DNA of 64,000 nt from an uncultured Bacteroidales bacterium (GCA_934667275.1 CAKULK010000009.1:42630-106629); one strand, 5' to 3'; positions 14,202 through 23,703 are shown, counted from the stretch's first letter. The notes: a model not told the origin generated them from the sequence alone. A program made the numbers and translations.

Positions 14202-15545
14202 CTATCCCAATATTTGTAAGGTTTCGCCGACAACGTAGTTGCTGCCGCCGATGAAGATGATGTCAGAAGTACCGGCAGTGGTGCAAGTGGCAGGGATAGC
14301 GGCAAGGGCAGCAGTATGGGCAGCAAAGATGGCGTCGCAGACAGAGGTGTAGGAATGGCACCAATCGGCAGGATAGTCGTTGTGCAGTTGCAGCCAAAGG
14401 GCTTGCAAGTCTTCGGCGGGAATGGCGCGATGGGTGCGAGCTTGGGTGAAATAGTAGTGCGCACGGGTAGGCATAAGGCGGAGGACGACGTCCACATCCT
14501 TGTCACTGACCATGCCGAAAACAATATGCAATGTCGCGCCTTCCCGCGACGCCAGCAGGGCTTGGAGTTGCTCGGAGACATAGCGGATACCGTGCGAGTT
14601 GTGCCCCGTGTCGCAAATCGTCAGCGGTTGCTCGCAGAGAACCTCCCAGCGTCCGCGCAGACCCGTCATGGTACATACGTGTGCAAATCCGTCAGCAACA
14701 GCCGAAGGTGATACGTGCAGCGGCGTATAGGTATTGAGCACCTGCAGAGCCACATAGGCAGTCTGTATATTCTTGTCCTGATAGATGCCATGCAACTGAC
14801 ACTCAGGCACTTCACGCTGTCTGCGACGGCGCAGGTAACCGCATTGGTCAGCAAACCAAAGGCGACAATCAGTAGTCTCCAATCCTTCGCCGAGGATACC
14901 ACATTCGCGTGCGCGCGCCATAAAGACAGGTGCCGTTTCGGGGTCCGTCTCACCGATGACACACGGCACACCGGGTTTGATAATGCCCGCTTTCTCCCCC
15001 GCAATGGCTGCGAGTGTGTTGCCGAGGAACTCAGTATGGTCCATGCCGATATTGGTGATGACAGAGAGCAGCGGCGTGATGATATTGGTACTATCCAGAC
15101 GACCGCCCAAGCCGACCTCGATAACGGCAACGTCCACCTGTTGCCCGGCAAAATAGTCAAACGCCATAGCCATGGCGGTCTCAAAGAAAGAGGGACGCAC
15201 CTCCTCCAAGAAAGCACGGTTATCCTCCACGAACTGCACCACCTTTTCTTCGGGAATCATCTGCCCCGATATGCGGATACGCTCGCGGAAGTCCACCAGA
15301 TGCGGCGAAGTGTAGAGCCCTACCCTATAGCCTGCCGCCTGCAAGGCTGCCGCAATAAGATGGGATGTTGAGCCCTTGCCGTTGGTGCCCGCAATATGTA
15401 CGGAGCGGAAACGCAGATGCGGGTCCCCCAGATGGTGCATGAGACGATAGGTGTTGTCGAACCCGGGTTTGTATGCCGCTGCCCCCACAAGATGGAAAGC
15501 CGGTTGCGAAGCATACAGATAATCAAGCGTTTGCGCGTAGGTCAT
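14202..15545 (-). CDS. folC: Bifunctional dihydrofolate / folylpolyglutamate synthase
   Basis: The 447-residue Mur-ligase-family enzyme adds glutamate to dihydropteroate and then to reduced folates with ATP, in the cytoplasm. The P-loop IAGTNGKGSTSHL (residues 51-63) is diagnostic, as is SPHLVDFRERIRI just after it and the metal/ATP segment EVGLGGRLDSTNII. The C-terminal domain begins near residue 290 (LRGRWEVL, TICDTGHNSHG), as in FolC. Length is normal. Only 6 bp separate it from the upstream Na/Pi cotransporter gene, so both are probably in one transcript; their functions have no obvious link. Confidence 0.93.
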   Translation of the reverse strand: MTYAQTLDYLYASQPAFHLVGAAAYKPGFDNTYRLMHHLGDPHLRFRSVHIAGTNGKGSTSHLIAAALQAAGYRVGLYTSPHLVDFRERIRISGQMIPEEKVVQFVEDNRAFLEEVRPSFFETAMAMAFDYFAGQQVDVAVIEVGLGGRLDSTNIITPLLSVITNIGMDHTEFLGNTLAAIAGEKAGIIKPGVPCVIGETDPETAPVFMARARECGILGEGLETTDCRLWFADQCGYLRRRRQREVPECQLHGIYQDKNIQTAYVALQVLNTYTPLHVSPSAVADGFAHVCTMTGLRGRWEVLCEQPLTICDTGHNSHGIRYVSEQLQALLASREGATLHIVFGMVSDKDVDVVLRLMPTRAHYYFTQARTHRAIPAEDLQALWLQLHNDYPADWCHSYTSVCDAIFAAHTAALAAIPATCTTAGTSDIIFIGGSNYVVGETLQILG

Positions 15546-15551
15546 AAGCGA

Positions 15552-17240
15552 CTAATTGCGAGATAGATTGCGGATGGATTTGCCGACGTTGATGAGGTGG
15601 TCGGCGATACGCTCGGAGTCGGAAGCGAGTTCCTGGTACTGGGCTCCGACATTGGCTGAATATACCCCGTCCGACAAACGGCGAAGGTGCTCCTTCTCCA
15701 TATTCTCCGTCAGGTTGTCCACCTCGTCCTCATGCGCATTGGCGGCATCAAGGGCTTTGAAGTCTTTCTCCATGTATGCCTTCATCACAAACTGATATAC
15801 GGAGAAGATTGCCTCGCGCATCTGCTCGATTTCGTCCAAGGTCTCGCCCGTGAAGGCTTCGCCCGACTTATGCAAATCCTCGGCGTACTCGGTGATATTC
15901 ACCGCGTAATCGCCGACACGCTCCAAATCTCCGACAGAACGTATGGCAGTAGCCAGGTAACGATGGTCTTCCTCGCTGATAGGCAAGTTGTTAAGTCGCA
16001 CAATATATGGGATAAGGGAGCGGTTGAGGTAGTTGAGTTGAGCCTCGTTGGCGCGGAACTCGTCCATCTGTCTGAAATCAAGGTGCGAGATGGTGTAGAT
16101 GGCGATGTCGTAGTTGTGCATAGCGACTGCCGCCATGTGTTCGATTTCCAACTGCACCTGGTGCACAGCGATAATAGGTGTGCGGAGCATCTTGTCGTCC
16201 ACGAAATAGAAGTGCGGTTGTGCGGCTTGCCCCATGGCTGCATCACGCGAGTCGGGGATAATGCGGCACACAAGGCGAACCAAGTGGTCGGTGAGCGGAA
16301 GGATGATGAGTACCGTCGTCACATTGAAGAAGGTGTGGAACAATGCCAACTGGAACTGCGGCGCACCCGGGAAGAGTTCCTCGAAGATAGTTCCGAAGCC
16401 GAATGTGCCGGACGAAACGAGGTACATGACACCCGCTGCGCACAGGAAGATGACGACACCGAAACAGTTGAAGAACAAGTGCATAAGGGCTGTACGCTTG
16501 GCGTTGGTTCCGCTGGTCATACCCGCGATAATGGCTACGACGCAGGAGCCGATATTGGAACCCATAGTAAGGTAGATGCCCTGATTGAGCGTGATAAGCC
16601 CCGTGACCGCCATGGTGATGGCGATAGAAGTTACCACCGATGAGGACTGTATGATGGCGGTGAGGACTGCGCCGAGCAAGACGAGCAGCAGCGCATTGTC
16701 AACGCCGGCAAGGAACTGGCGTACCTCTTCCATCTCCGCGAATGACTTCATGGACCCCTCCATGATGCTCAAGCCGACGAAGAGCATACCGAAGCCCGTG
16801 ATGATGCCGCCCCACGTCTTGACGTTGTCCTTCTTGGTGAAGAGCCCGATGAATGCGCCAATACCTGCGAGGGCTGCGAAGATAGTGGTGGTGGATATAC
16901 CGCCGCCACTGCTGAGACCCATGGCAACGATAAGGGCGGTGACGGTAGTACCGATGTTGGCACCGTAGATGACCGTAGCCGCCTGTGCGAGGGACATGAT
17001 GCCGACATTCACGAAGCCTATGACCATGACCGTGGTGGCTCCCGACGACTGTATCGCCGCCGTGCCCAAAGCACCGATACCGACACCGATAAGGCGGCTG
17101 TTGGATACCTTGGAGAAAAGGCTTTTGAGGCGCGAACTGCTGGCAGTCTCAAGGTTGGAAGACATCATCTGGCAGGCAACGAGAAAGATACCGATACCTG
17201 CGACAAGGGTGAGAATGGCAATGAGTACGTTTAAGAACAT
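15552..17240 (-). CDS. Na+/phosphate cotransporter (NptA/YjbB type) with PhoU tail
   Basis: The 562-residue inner membrane protein has two inverted Na/Pi-cotransporter repeats, each with the QSSGATT / QSSSVVTS motif (residues 63-70 and near 200), and TVYGANIGTT / TMGSNIGSC-like re-entrant loops. The C-terminal 200 residues are a soluble PhoU-like helical domain (VGDLERVGDYAVNITEYAE, ASDSERIADHLINVG), which usually modulates phosphate uptake. It imports inorganic phosphate with sodium. Family members of this domain order are common in Bacteroidota. The gene is followed at once by folC. Confidence 0.92.
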   Translation of the reverse strand: MFLNVLIAILTLVAGIGIFLVACQMMSSNLETASSSRLKSLFSKVSNSRLIGVGIGALGTAAIQSSGATTVMVIGFVNVGIMSLAQAATVIYGANIGTTVTALIVAMGLSSGGGISTTTIFAALAGIGAFIGLFTKKDNVKTWGGIITGFGMLFVGLSIMEGSMKSFAEMEEVRQFLAGVDNALLLVLLGAVLTAIIQSSSVVTSIAITMAVTGLITLNQGIYLTMGSNIGSCVVAIIAGMTSGTNAKRTALMHLFFNCFGVVIFLCAAGVMYLVSSGTFGFGTIFEELFPGAPQFQLALFHTFFNVTTVLIILPLTDHLVRLVCRIIPDSRDAAMGQAAQPHFYFVDDKMLRTPIIAVHQVQLEIEHMAAVAMHNYDIAIYTISHLDFRQMDEFRANEAQLNYLNRSLIPYIVRLNNLPISEEDHRYLATAIRSVGDLERVGDYAVNITEYAEDLHKSGEAFTGETLDEIEQMREAIFSVYQFVMKAYMEKDFKALDAANAHEDEVDNLTENMEKEHLRRLSDGVYSANVGAQYQELASDSERIADHLINVGKSIRNLSRN

Positions 17241-17283
17241 GATAGATGTTAAAAATGATTATTATATCGGGTTCGTATAGGTG

Positions 17284-17327
17284 GCGTATCCCTTGCGCAA
17301 GGGTTGCTTATCCCTTGCTGTTTGACA
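17284..17327. repeat. 11-bp tandem repeat family (TTGCnTATCCC), copy 1
   Basis: Units such as TTGCGCAAGGG and TTGCTTATCCC follow each other at 11-bp steps and end with CTTGCTGTTTGACA. Related arrays are at 31254-31292 (opposite strand) and 42700-42745; the last shares the ending TTGCTGTTTGACA. It lies in the short space upstream of the cotransporter gene. Confidence 0.6.
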
Positions 17328-17367
17328 CGAGATTGACGGGGTTAACAATTATAAACAAAGCATGGGT

Positions 17368-18075
17368 CTATTGATAAAGAGAGTGATTGCGAAGTATCTC
17401 CACCGAGCAGTCGCGCCAGTGTTGCAGATACCATGCGGCACTCTGCATATTGCGCGGGTCGCTGACATCCCACACGGGAAAGCCAAACCAGTCGTCCACC
17501 TGCCAGCCACGGAGTTGGCGGCAACGGCTTTGGGCAATGTAGGCAACGCAGAAATAGCGATTGCCGATGTGGAAACGGTCGAGACAGATGACGCGGTGGT
17601 GGCGGCGACTGACGACGACATTGCGCCAGACAATGTCCGCCCGTTGTACGGCTTCGGGGCGATAGACATCACCATGCAGGTTGATAGTCACGGAGTCGGC
17701 ATAGATGGCATAGTCGGGAGCCAGCGAAAGGGATTGGTCGGTTTGCAGGAGCAACACGTCGTCGCGATAGATGAAACAGAGCGAGTCGGGGCGGAAAGGC
17801 AGGTCGCGGAGTATGCTCTCCACGAAACGTTTGCCCGCGTAGCCGGACAGGCTGTCCGCCGGAACAAAGTGCGCGCCATACGAGCCGTCGGCGGTGTTCT
17901 GCTCCAGTTGGGGGTAGTCGGTGAAATGCCAGTAGATGTGCGAGAGACTGTCCGCGATGCGCCCCGATTGGGCATCATACGACCAGCGGGAGGACACCGA
18001 CAATCCCTGCACGGCGGAACAGGACGTGAGGGCGATGAGCAGGATGAGAAACAGGAGAGGTTTGCGCTGTGCCAT
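17368..18075 (-). CDS. Unknown exported lipoprotein
   Basis: 235 residues from ATG 18075 (MAQRKPLLFLILLIALTSC). The start is chosen here because a lipoprotein signal with lipobox ALTSC follows directly; the frame extends upstream only into the preceding gene. The mature part has alternating strands (SRWSYDAQSG, SLSLAPDYAIYADSVTINL) and ends in a Trp- and His-rich region (WQVDDWFGFPVWDVS). I do not recognise a family. It is one base away from the DUF6624-like gene upstream (stop 18077, start 18075), so the pair is translationally coupled and probably exported together. Confidence 0.65.
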   Translation of the reverse strand: MAQRKPLLFLILLIALTSCSAVQGLSVSSRWSYDAQSGRIADSLSHIYWHFTDYPQLEQNTADGSYGAHFVPADSLSGYAGKRFVESILRDLPFRPDSLCFIYRDDVLLLQTDQSLSLAPDYAIYADSVTINLHGDVYRPEAVQRADIVWRNVVVSRRHHRVICLDRFHIGNRYFCVAYIAQSRCRQLRGWQVDDWFGFPVWDVSDPRNMQSAAWYLQHWRDCSVEILRNHSLYQ

Positions 18076-18076
18076 A

Positions 18077-18829
18077 CTATTTGCTGTATTGTTGTATCCG
18101 TTGTTCCAAGAGGGTGACCTGGTGAGGAGTGAGGTCGCCCTGCGCGGCGGCTTGGCGGAAGACGGGCAGATACTGCTGCCACTTGTCCATACCATAGTGC
18201 TGCACCACCACCCATATAGCGGAAGTGGCGTCGCCTATTTCCTTCTTGCCCAGCCAGCCCCGCGTGGCGTAGAGCGAGTCCACAAAGTGCATGTGGAGGG
18301 TGTCCAGACGGAGCATCTCGCGGTTGAGGCTGTCCTTCTCGGGGGCGTTGGCGTAGTACGCCTGCACGTAGCGTTGGCGGATGGACTGGTCTTCGTTCCA
18401 GATGGCGTGGAGTTGCTCGTAAAGCGGGTGCTCGTACGCCGACTCGATGCGGGTCTGACGCTCTTTGCACGCGGTGGCAAAGGGCTCCCAACGCGGGTCA
18501 GAATGGAGCGAGAGCAGGTCGGCGTCGGTGTCAATACGGCGGCTGTACCAGTCGGGGAACTGCTGCATGAGCCTATTTAGGCGGGAGAATGCCGTGTCGG
18601 TCTCGCCCGCCTTGGCGGCACAACAGGCCGCGTTGTAGTAGTTGGCAGCACATGCCTCGGGACGTTTCAGCGCCTCGGCGAAGAAAGCACTGGCTCCAGT
18701 GTAGTCGCCTGCCATGTAGCAAGAGTCAGCAGAGTGCGTCAGGGACAGGAAGTCGCCCGCGGGAGCGGCAACCGCTTCCGACAGAATTAGGCACAATGCC
18801 AAGGACAGGTACAACTTGATTGCGTTCAT
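18077..18829 (-). CDS. Exported TPR protein with DUF6624-like domain
   Basis: The 250-residue protein starts with a signal peptide (LSLALCLILSEAVAAPA). Residues 30-110 form TPR-like helices (CYMAGDYTGASAFFAEALKR, AANYYNAACCAAKAGETD in parts). The C-terminal half (IWNEDQSIRQRYV, HMHFVDSLYATRGWLG, AIWVVVQHYGMDKWQQYLPVFRQA in parts) matches the pattern of DUF6624: an R-x-x-D start, a GWP/GWL turn, a QH...D..Y...L motif and a final L-x-x-R. It is probably periplasmic, function unknown. It is coupled to the lipoprotein gene downstream. Confidence 0.65.
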   Translation of the reverse strand: MNAIKLYLSLALCLILSEAVAAPAGDFLSLTHSADSCYMAGDYTGASAFFAEALKRPEACAANYYNAACCAAKAGETDTAFSRLNRLMQQFPDWYSRRIDTDADLLSLHSDPRWEPFATACKERQTRIESAYEHPLYEQLHAIWNEDQSIRQRYVQAYYANAPEKDSLNREMLRLDTLHMHFVDSLYATRGWLGKKEIGDATSAIWVVVQHYGMDKWQQYLPVFRQAAAQGDLTPHQVTLLEQRIQQYSK

Positions 18830-18850
18830 ACTATGTATTGATTAACGGGC

Positions 18851-18882
18851 GACCCGCGATAGACCCGCGACAGACCCGCGAC
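18851..18882. repeat. 11-bp tandem repeat GACCCGCGAYA, three units
   Basis: Three perfect or near-perfect 11-bp units (GACCCGCGATA, GACCCGCGACA, GACCCGCGACA) just after the infB terminator. A two-unit copy lies at 23682-23703, in the leader of rimP at the other end of the same operon. Confidence 0.7.
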
Positions 18883-18920
18883 AAAATGACGAGGGAGTCG
18901 GGAAGGCGGTTGCACAATAA

Positions 18921-18957
18921 AAGAGGCTAACCAACCATAACAGTCAGATAGCCTCTT
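18921..18957 (-). terminator. Terminator after infB
   Basis: On the minus strand AAGAGGCTA (18957-18949) pairs with TAGCCTCTT (18929-18921), loop about 19 nt, followed by TTATT. It starts 11 bp past the infB stop and ends the rimP-nusA-infB operon. Confidence 0.8.
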
Positions 18958-18967
18958 GGGATATTGG

Positions 18968-21772
18968 TTACAGCGACTTGGCAACCTCCACTTGCTCGAA
19001 GGTCTCTATGAGGTCGCCCTCGACCACGTCGTTGAAGTTCTTGATACTCAAGCCACATTCGGTGTTGACACCCGCCTCCTTGATATCGTCCTTGCCATGC
19101 TTGAGCGACGAGAGTTCGCCCGTATGGATGACGATACCATCGCGGATGACACGGCACTTGTTGGCGCGTTTCGCCTTGCCCTCACGCACGATACAACCTG
19201 CGATGGTGCCCACCTTGGAGATGTGGAACGTCTGCAAGACTTCGAGGGTGGCGGTGACTTCCTCTTTGATTTCGGGGGAGAGCATACCTGCCATAGCCGC
19301 CTTGATTTCCTCGATAGCGTCGTAGATGATGGAGTAGATACGGATGTCCACCTCCTCGCTGTCCGCCATCTTGCGCGCGGTGGCGGTAGGACGGACGTTG
19401 AAGCCCACGATGATGGCGTCGGAAGCGGCTGCGAGCAGCACATCGCTGTCGGAGATAGCACCGACGGCACCGTGGATGACATTGACCTGAATGTTCTCGG
19501 TGGAGAGTTTGATGAGCGAGTCGCTGAGGGCCTCCACAGAACCGTCCACGTCACCCTTGACGATGATGTTGAGTTCCTTGAAGTCGCCGATAGCGAGACG
19601 GCGTCCGATTTCGTCGAGTCCGACATGCTTCTTGGTGCGGATGGATTGCTCGCGTTGCAGTTGCTCGCGCTTGTTGGCAATCTCACGCGCCTCCTGCTCG
19701 GTGGGCAGGACATTGAACTCGTCACCCGCCTGCGGCGCACCGTTCAAGCCGAGGATAAGGCATGGTTCGCCAGGGAGCGCCTGCTGCATGCGCTGTCCGC
19801 GCTCGTTGAACATCGCCTTGATTTTGCCGTGGTAGGTGCCCGCAAGGACGATGTCGCCCATATGGAGCGTACCGTCGCTGACGAGGACCGTAGCCACGTA
19901 GCCGCGCCCTTTGTCGAGCGACGACTCGATGATAGTACCCTTGGCGCGGCGTTTGGGGTTCGCCTTGAGGTCGAGCATCTCGGCTTCGAGGAGCACCTTC
20001 TCGAGGAGTTCATAGACACCGTCGCCCTTCTTGGCGGAGATGTCCTGACTCTGGTAGGGACCGCCCCACTCCTCGACGAGGATATTCATATTGGAGAGTT
20101 GCTCCTTGATTTTGTCGGGGTTGGCACCGGGCTTGTCGCACTTGTTGATAGCAAATATCATCGGCACGCCGGCAGCCTGTGCGTGGTTGATAGCCTCGAC
20201 GGTCTGCGGCATGACAGCATCGTCGGCTGCCACAATGATGATGGCGATATCCGTTGCCTTGGCACCACGCGCACGCATGGCGGTGAACGCCTCGTGACCC
20301 GGGGTGTCGAGGAAGGTGATGTGCTGTCCGTTCTTGAGTTTGACGTTGTAAGCACCGATGTGCTGGGTGATACCGCCCGCCTCACCCGCGATGACGTTGG
20401 TGTTGCGGATATGGTCGAGGAGCGAGGTCTTACCGTGGTCCACGTGACCCATGACGGTGACAATCGGGCAGCGCGGCACGAGGTCGGCGTCGTTCACCTC
20501 CTCGTCGGCGTTGATTTCCTCCACCACGTGTGCGGATACGAACTCGGTGGAGTAGCCGAACTCTTCTGCCACGAGGTTGATGGTCTCGGCGTCAAGACGC
20601 TGGTTGATGCTGACCATGATGCCAAGCATCATACAGGTGGCGATGACCTTGGTGACGGGCACGTTCATCATCACGGCGAGGTCGTTTGCCGTCACGAACT
20701 CGGTGAGTTTCAGCACTTTGCTCTGTGCCTGCTCCTGTGCATGCGCCTGTGCCATCTTCTCGCGCTCCTGCTCGCGGCGTTCGCGCTTGTGCTTGCTGGT
20801 CGAGGTCTTGCCCTTCTGACCCTGCAGGCGTTGGATGGTCTCTTTTATCTGGCGCTGTACTGCCTCGTCGTCCACCTCGGGCTTGAAGCCCTTGCCTTTC
20901 TGGGGTTTGTTCTTGGGTTTCTGGTTGCGCGCATCGTTGATGTCCACCTTGTTTTGCTTGATGCGCTCGCGTTTACGCTTCTCGCCGTCCTGCTGGGTGC
21001 CTGCTGCAGCGGGGGTGTTGCCCTTGCGCTGCTGCTCGCGCGCCTCGCGCTCGCGGCGTTTCTCCTCCTTGGTCTTCTGCTTGGGGTGCGTAGCCTGGTT
21101 GATGCTGCTCAGGTCAATCTTGCCGACCACCTTAGGCGCATTCTTGAGCACAGGCTTGCCCAACGTGAAGACTTCGGGCTCCTCTTTCTTGGGAGCCTCG
21201 GGTTGTGGCTGCGGTGCGGGCTGTGCCTTGGGCGCTTCGGGAGCCTTGGACTCCTTAACTGCCTTAGGTTCAGCCTTTTGCGATTCCGCAGTCTTGCGTG
21301 CGGCTTCCTGACGTGCAACCTCTGCAGCACGTGCTTCCGCCTCGGCTTGGGCTTTGGCACGCGCCTCTTCCTCTGCCTTGGCACGACGTGCAGCCTCTTC
21401 GGCTTCGCGTGCTGCCGCCTCCTCCTGAGCACGGCGGGCAGCCTCCTCTTTTGCCTTCTTGTCGGCATCAAGGTCAATCTTACCCACTAACTTCGGCTTG
21501 GGCACCTCGGTAGGGATATGCTCGGGCTGCTTGGGCTCGATGGTGACGGACTTGGGTATTTCACGCTCTTGGCGCATTTGTGCCTGACGTTCTGCTTCGA
21601 GTTTAAGGGCCATGTCCTTGTTAAATTCTTTAGCAAGCAACAGGTACAAGTCGTCTTCGATACGGGTGTTCGGGTCCGTAGCGATTTCCTTACCCTGCTT
21701 CTTACAGAATTCCACGGCGGTGGACATGCCGATGTTCAATTCTTTACAAGCCTTGATAAGTTTAATTGCCAT
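18968..21772 (-). CDS. infB: Translation initiation factor IF-2
   Basis: This 934-residue GTPase places fMet-tRNA on the 30S subunit and joins the subunits. The N-terminus is the IF2N domain (MAIKLIKACKELNIGMSTAV), followed by a 300-residue low-complexity Ala/Glu/Lys-rich linker (residues 100-345), then a second IF2N (about 355-415). The G domain starts with GHVDHGKT (442-449), then DTPGHEAF and NKCDKPG. Domains II, III and C2 follow, ending EGDLIETFEQVEVAKSL. The motif VGKIDL occurs twice in the linker (about 96 and 216), possibly an internal repeat. It is the last gene of the rimP-nusA-infB operon, the conserved bacterial order. Confidence 0.98.
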   Translation of the reverse strand: MAIKLIKACKELNIGMSTAVEFCKKQGKEIATDPNTRIEDDLYLLLAKEFNKDMALKLEAERQAQMRQEREIPKSVTIEPKQPEHIPTEVPKPKLVGKIDLDADKKAKEEAARRAQEEAAAREAEEAARRAKAEEEARAKAQAEAEARAAEVARQEAARKTAESQKAEPKAVKESKAPEAPKAQPAPQPQPEAPKKEEPEVFTLGKPVLKNAPKVVGKIDLSSINQATHPKQKTKEEKRREREAREQQRKGNTPAAAGTQQDGEKRKRERIKQNKVDINDARNQKPKNKPQKGKGFKPEVDDEAVQRQIKETIQRLQGQKGKTSTSKHKRERREQEREKMAQAHAQEQAQSKVLKLTEFVTANDLAVMMNVPVTKVIATCMMLGIMVSINQRLDAETINLVAEEFGYSTEFVSAHVVEEINADEEVNDADLVPRCPIVTVMGHVDHGKTSLLDHIRNTNVIAGEAGGITQHIGAYNVKLKNGQHITFLDTPGHEAFTAMRARGAKATDIAIIIVAADDAVMPQTVEAINHAQAAGVPMIFAINKCDKPGANPDKIKEQLSNMNILVEEWGGPYQSQDISAKKGDGVYELLEKVLLEAEMLDLKANPKRRAKGTIIESSLDKGRGYVATVLVSDGTLHMGDIVLAGTYHGKIKAMFNERGQRMQQALPGEPCLILGLNGAPQAGDEFNVLPTEQEAREIANKREQLQREQSIRTKKHVGLDEIGRRLAIGDFKELNIIVKGDVDGSVEALSDSLIKLSTENIQVNVIHGAVGAISDSDVLLAAASDAIIVGFNVRPTATARKMADSEEVDIRIYSIIYDAIEEIKAAMAGMLSPEIKEEVTATLEVLQTFHISKVGTIAGCIVREGKAKRANKCRVIRDGIVIHTGELSSLKHGKDDIKEAGVNTECGLSIKNFNDVVEGDLIETFEQVEVAKSL

Positions 21773-21819
21773 TTCGTGAATCTGATTTTATTGTTTTACT
21801 CGTTTGTATTCCAAAGGGC

Positions 21820-21836
21820 ATCCCCGACGCACGGGG
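21820..21836 (-). terminator. Small hairpin between nusA and infB
   Basis: TCCCCG and CGGGGA flank a 5-base loop between nusA and infB. With only a 6-bp stem and no clear U-tract it is more likely a processing or attenuation signal than a full terminator. Confidence 0.4.
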
Positions 21837-21858
21837 ACACCTTATATATATAAGCGGA

Positions 21859-23118
21859 TTAGTTCTCCTCGAACTCGGCGGCGAGGATACGCAGTACCTC
21901 GTCGATGGTCTCTTCCTCGAGGTCAACGCGCTTCATGAGTTCCTCTTTGGACAATGCCAGTACCGATTTGGCGGTATCCAAGCCCACTGCCTTGAAGGCA
22001 TCGAGTACCCATTGGTCGATTTCGTCGTTGAACTCGTCCAAATAGATGTCTTCGCTCTCGGCATCGTCCATCTCACGGTAAACGTCTATCTGATAGCCGG
22101 TCAGCATGCTTGCCAACTTGATGTTGTAGCCGCCCTTACCGATAGCCAGCGACACCTCGTCGGGCTTGAGAAAGACCTCCACTTTCTTCTCCTCCTCGTT
22201 GATGTTCATCGACGAAATCTTGGCGGGAGCCAAGGCACGCTGCACATAGAGGTTGAGGTTGGAGGTGTAGTGGATGACGTCGATATTCTCGTTGCGCAAC
22301 TCGCGCACGATACCATGGATACGGGCACCCTTGATACCTACGCAGGCACCCACAGGGTCAATGCGGTCGTCGAAGGACTCCACAGCCACTTTGGCACGCT
22401 CTCCGGGGATGCGGGCGATGTTCTTGATGGCAATCAGACCGTCGTGCACTTCGGGCACCTCCTGCTCGAACAGACGCTGCAAGAACAGCGGCGACGTGCG
22501 CGAGAGGATGATTTTGGGGTTCTGGTTCTTGTTGTCAACCTGCACAACCACAGCGCGTACGGTGTCGCCCTTGCGGTAGAAGTCGCTGGGGATTTGGTTC
22601 TGCTTGGGCAGGTAGAGTTCGTTGCCGTCCTCGTCGAGGAGCAGCATCTCTTTCTTCCAAACCTGATAGAGTTCACCGCTCACCACCTGACCGAGCATGT
22701 CGGAGTAACGCAAATAGAGGTTCTCCTTCTGCAAGTCGAGGATACGGCTTGCGAGCGTCTGGCGCAGGTTCAGAATCATACGGCGGCCAAACGACATAAA
22801 GTCCACTTTATCAGTCACTTCCTCGCCCACTTCGGCTTCGTCGTCCAACTTGAGTGCCTCCGTGATGCCGATTTGCGTGTTAGGGTTCGCCACGTCGTCG
22901 TCCTCCATGACAAGGCGGTTACGGTAGATTTCGAGGTCGCCCTTGTCGGGGTTGATAATCACGTCGTAGTTGGCATCCGAGCCGTACATCTTGGCGATGA
23001 CATTGCGGAAAGAGTCCTCCAGCACATTGATAAACGTCTGGCGGTCAATGTTCTTGAGTTCTTTGAACTCCGAAAAGATGTCAATCAGGTTGATTGACTT
23101 TTGCGATTTTGTTGCCAT
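21859..23118 (-). CDS. nusA: Transcription termination/antitermination factor NusA
   Basis: The 419-residue protein binds RNA polymerase and nascent RNA and sets pausing, termination and antitermination. Domain order: N-terminal RNAP-binding domain (1-130, INLIDIFSEFKELKNIDRQT), S1 domain near 135-200 (VSGELYQVWKKEMLLL), KH1 and KH2 (KVAVESFDDRIDPVGACVGIKG in parts, then the KH2 GKGGYNIKLASMLTG). The acidic C-terminal repeats of E. coli NusA are absent, as is usual outside proteobacteria. It follows rimP after 39 bp and precedes infB after 86 bp. Confidence 0.97.
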   Translation of the reverse strand: MATKSQKSINLIDIFSEFKELKNIDRQTFINVLEDSFRNVIAKMYGSDANYDVIINPDKGDLEIYRNRLVMEDDDVANPNTQIGITEALKLDDEAEVGEEVTDKVDFMSFGRRMILNLRQTLASRILDLQKENLYLRYSDMLGQVVSGELYQVWKKEMLLLDEDGNELYLPKQNQIPSDFYRKGDTVRAVVVQVDNKNQNPKIILSRTSPLFLQRLFEQEVPEVHDGLIAIKNIARIPGERAKVAVESFDDRIDPVGACVGIKGARIHGIVRELRNENIDVIHYTSNLNLYVQRALAPAKISSMNINEEEKKVEVFLKPDEVSLAIGKGGYNIKLASMLTGYQIDVYREMDDAESEDIYLDEFNDEIDQWVLDAFKAVGLDTAKSVLALSKEELMKRVDLEEETIDEVLRILAAEFEEN

Positions 23119-23157
23119 TTGTATCTTTTTTATTCTTAATTCATTAAGGGGTAGAAG

Positions 23158-23625
23158 TCAGACCTTAAGGTCGTACCTTGTATATTTAACGCCGTTGTAA
23201 GGGAAAGTGAGCGTCTGAATCTGCTTTTGCTTGCGCTTCTTGCCATCCACTGCTATCATCACTTCGGCGTCAATGCTAAATGTATCGTCGTCCACAGACA
23301 CCAACTGACCGCGGTATTTTTTGCCGTCCGATACCAACACCTCCACGTCGTGTCCGATGTTCTTCGTGTACTGCATCTTTGATTTGAACGGGTCGGTCAG
23401 GCTCACGCTGCCCACTTCCAACGAGTAGTCCTCCTCGCCGACGGCCTCCAACCGCTCCACCAGATGGCGGTTCAGTTCTGCACAGAAATCCACATCCACA
23501 CCCTCCAATCTGTCCACTTCCACCAAGACATCGTTCTGCGCACTCACCGTGAGCGTTATCAACTCATAGCCCGTGCCTGCCAATTTCTCCTCAATCCAGG
23601 TCTGTATCTGCTGTTTGTCCAACAT
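23158..23625 (-). CDS. rimP: Ribosome maturation factor RimP
   Basis: 155 residues; acts in 30S subunit maturation. The first domain holds the segment YELITLTVSAQNDVLVEVDR and CAELNRHLVERLEAVGE, and the second is the small SH3-like beta barrel (NIGHDVEVLVSDGKKYRGQL, then DTFSIDAEV). It heads the operon. The transcript seems to start at 23795, giving a leader of about 170 nt that has a strong hairpin (23763-23788) and the two-unit repeat at 23682. Confidence 0.93.
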   Translation of the reverse strand: MLDKQQIQTWIEEKLAGTGYELITLTVSAQNDVLVEVDRLEGVDVDFCAELNRHLVERLEAVGEEDYSLEVGSVSLTDPFKSKMQYTKNIGHDVEVLVSDGKKYRGQLVSVDDDTFSIDAEVMIAVDGKKRKQKQIQTLTFPYNGVKYTRYDLKV

Positions 23626-23681
23626 TATCTCTTGATTTTTATCTTTTTCGTACTCCTTATATATTACTCCATCTCACCCAC

Positions 23682-23703
23682 AACCCGCGATAGACCCGCG
23701 ACA
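23682..23703. repeat. 11-bp repeat GACCCGCGAYA, two units, in the rimP leader
   Basis: AACCCGCGATA and GACCCGCGACA stand head to tail in the untranslated leader of rimP. The three-unit copy after infB marks the other end of the operon. Confidence 0.65.

Noticed and set aside
18956..21490. 844-codon plus-strand frame opposite infB
   Set aside because: It is the complement of the IF-2 gene, whose low-complexity GC-rich codons leave an open antisense frame; the product is Leu/Asp/His-rich and matches no family.
21766..23097. 443-codon plus-strand frame opposite nusA
   Set aside because: Antisense shadow of the clear NusA gene.
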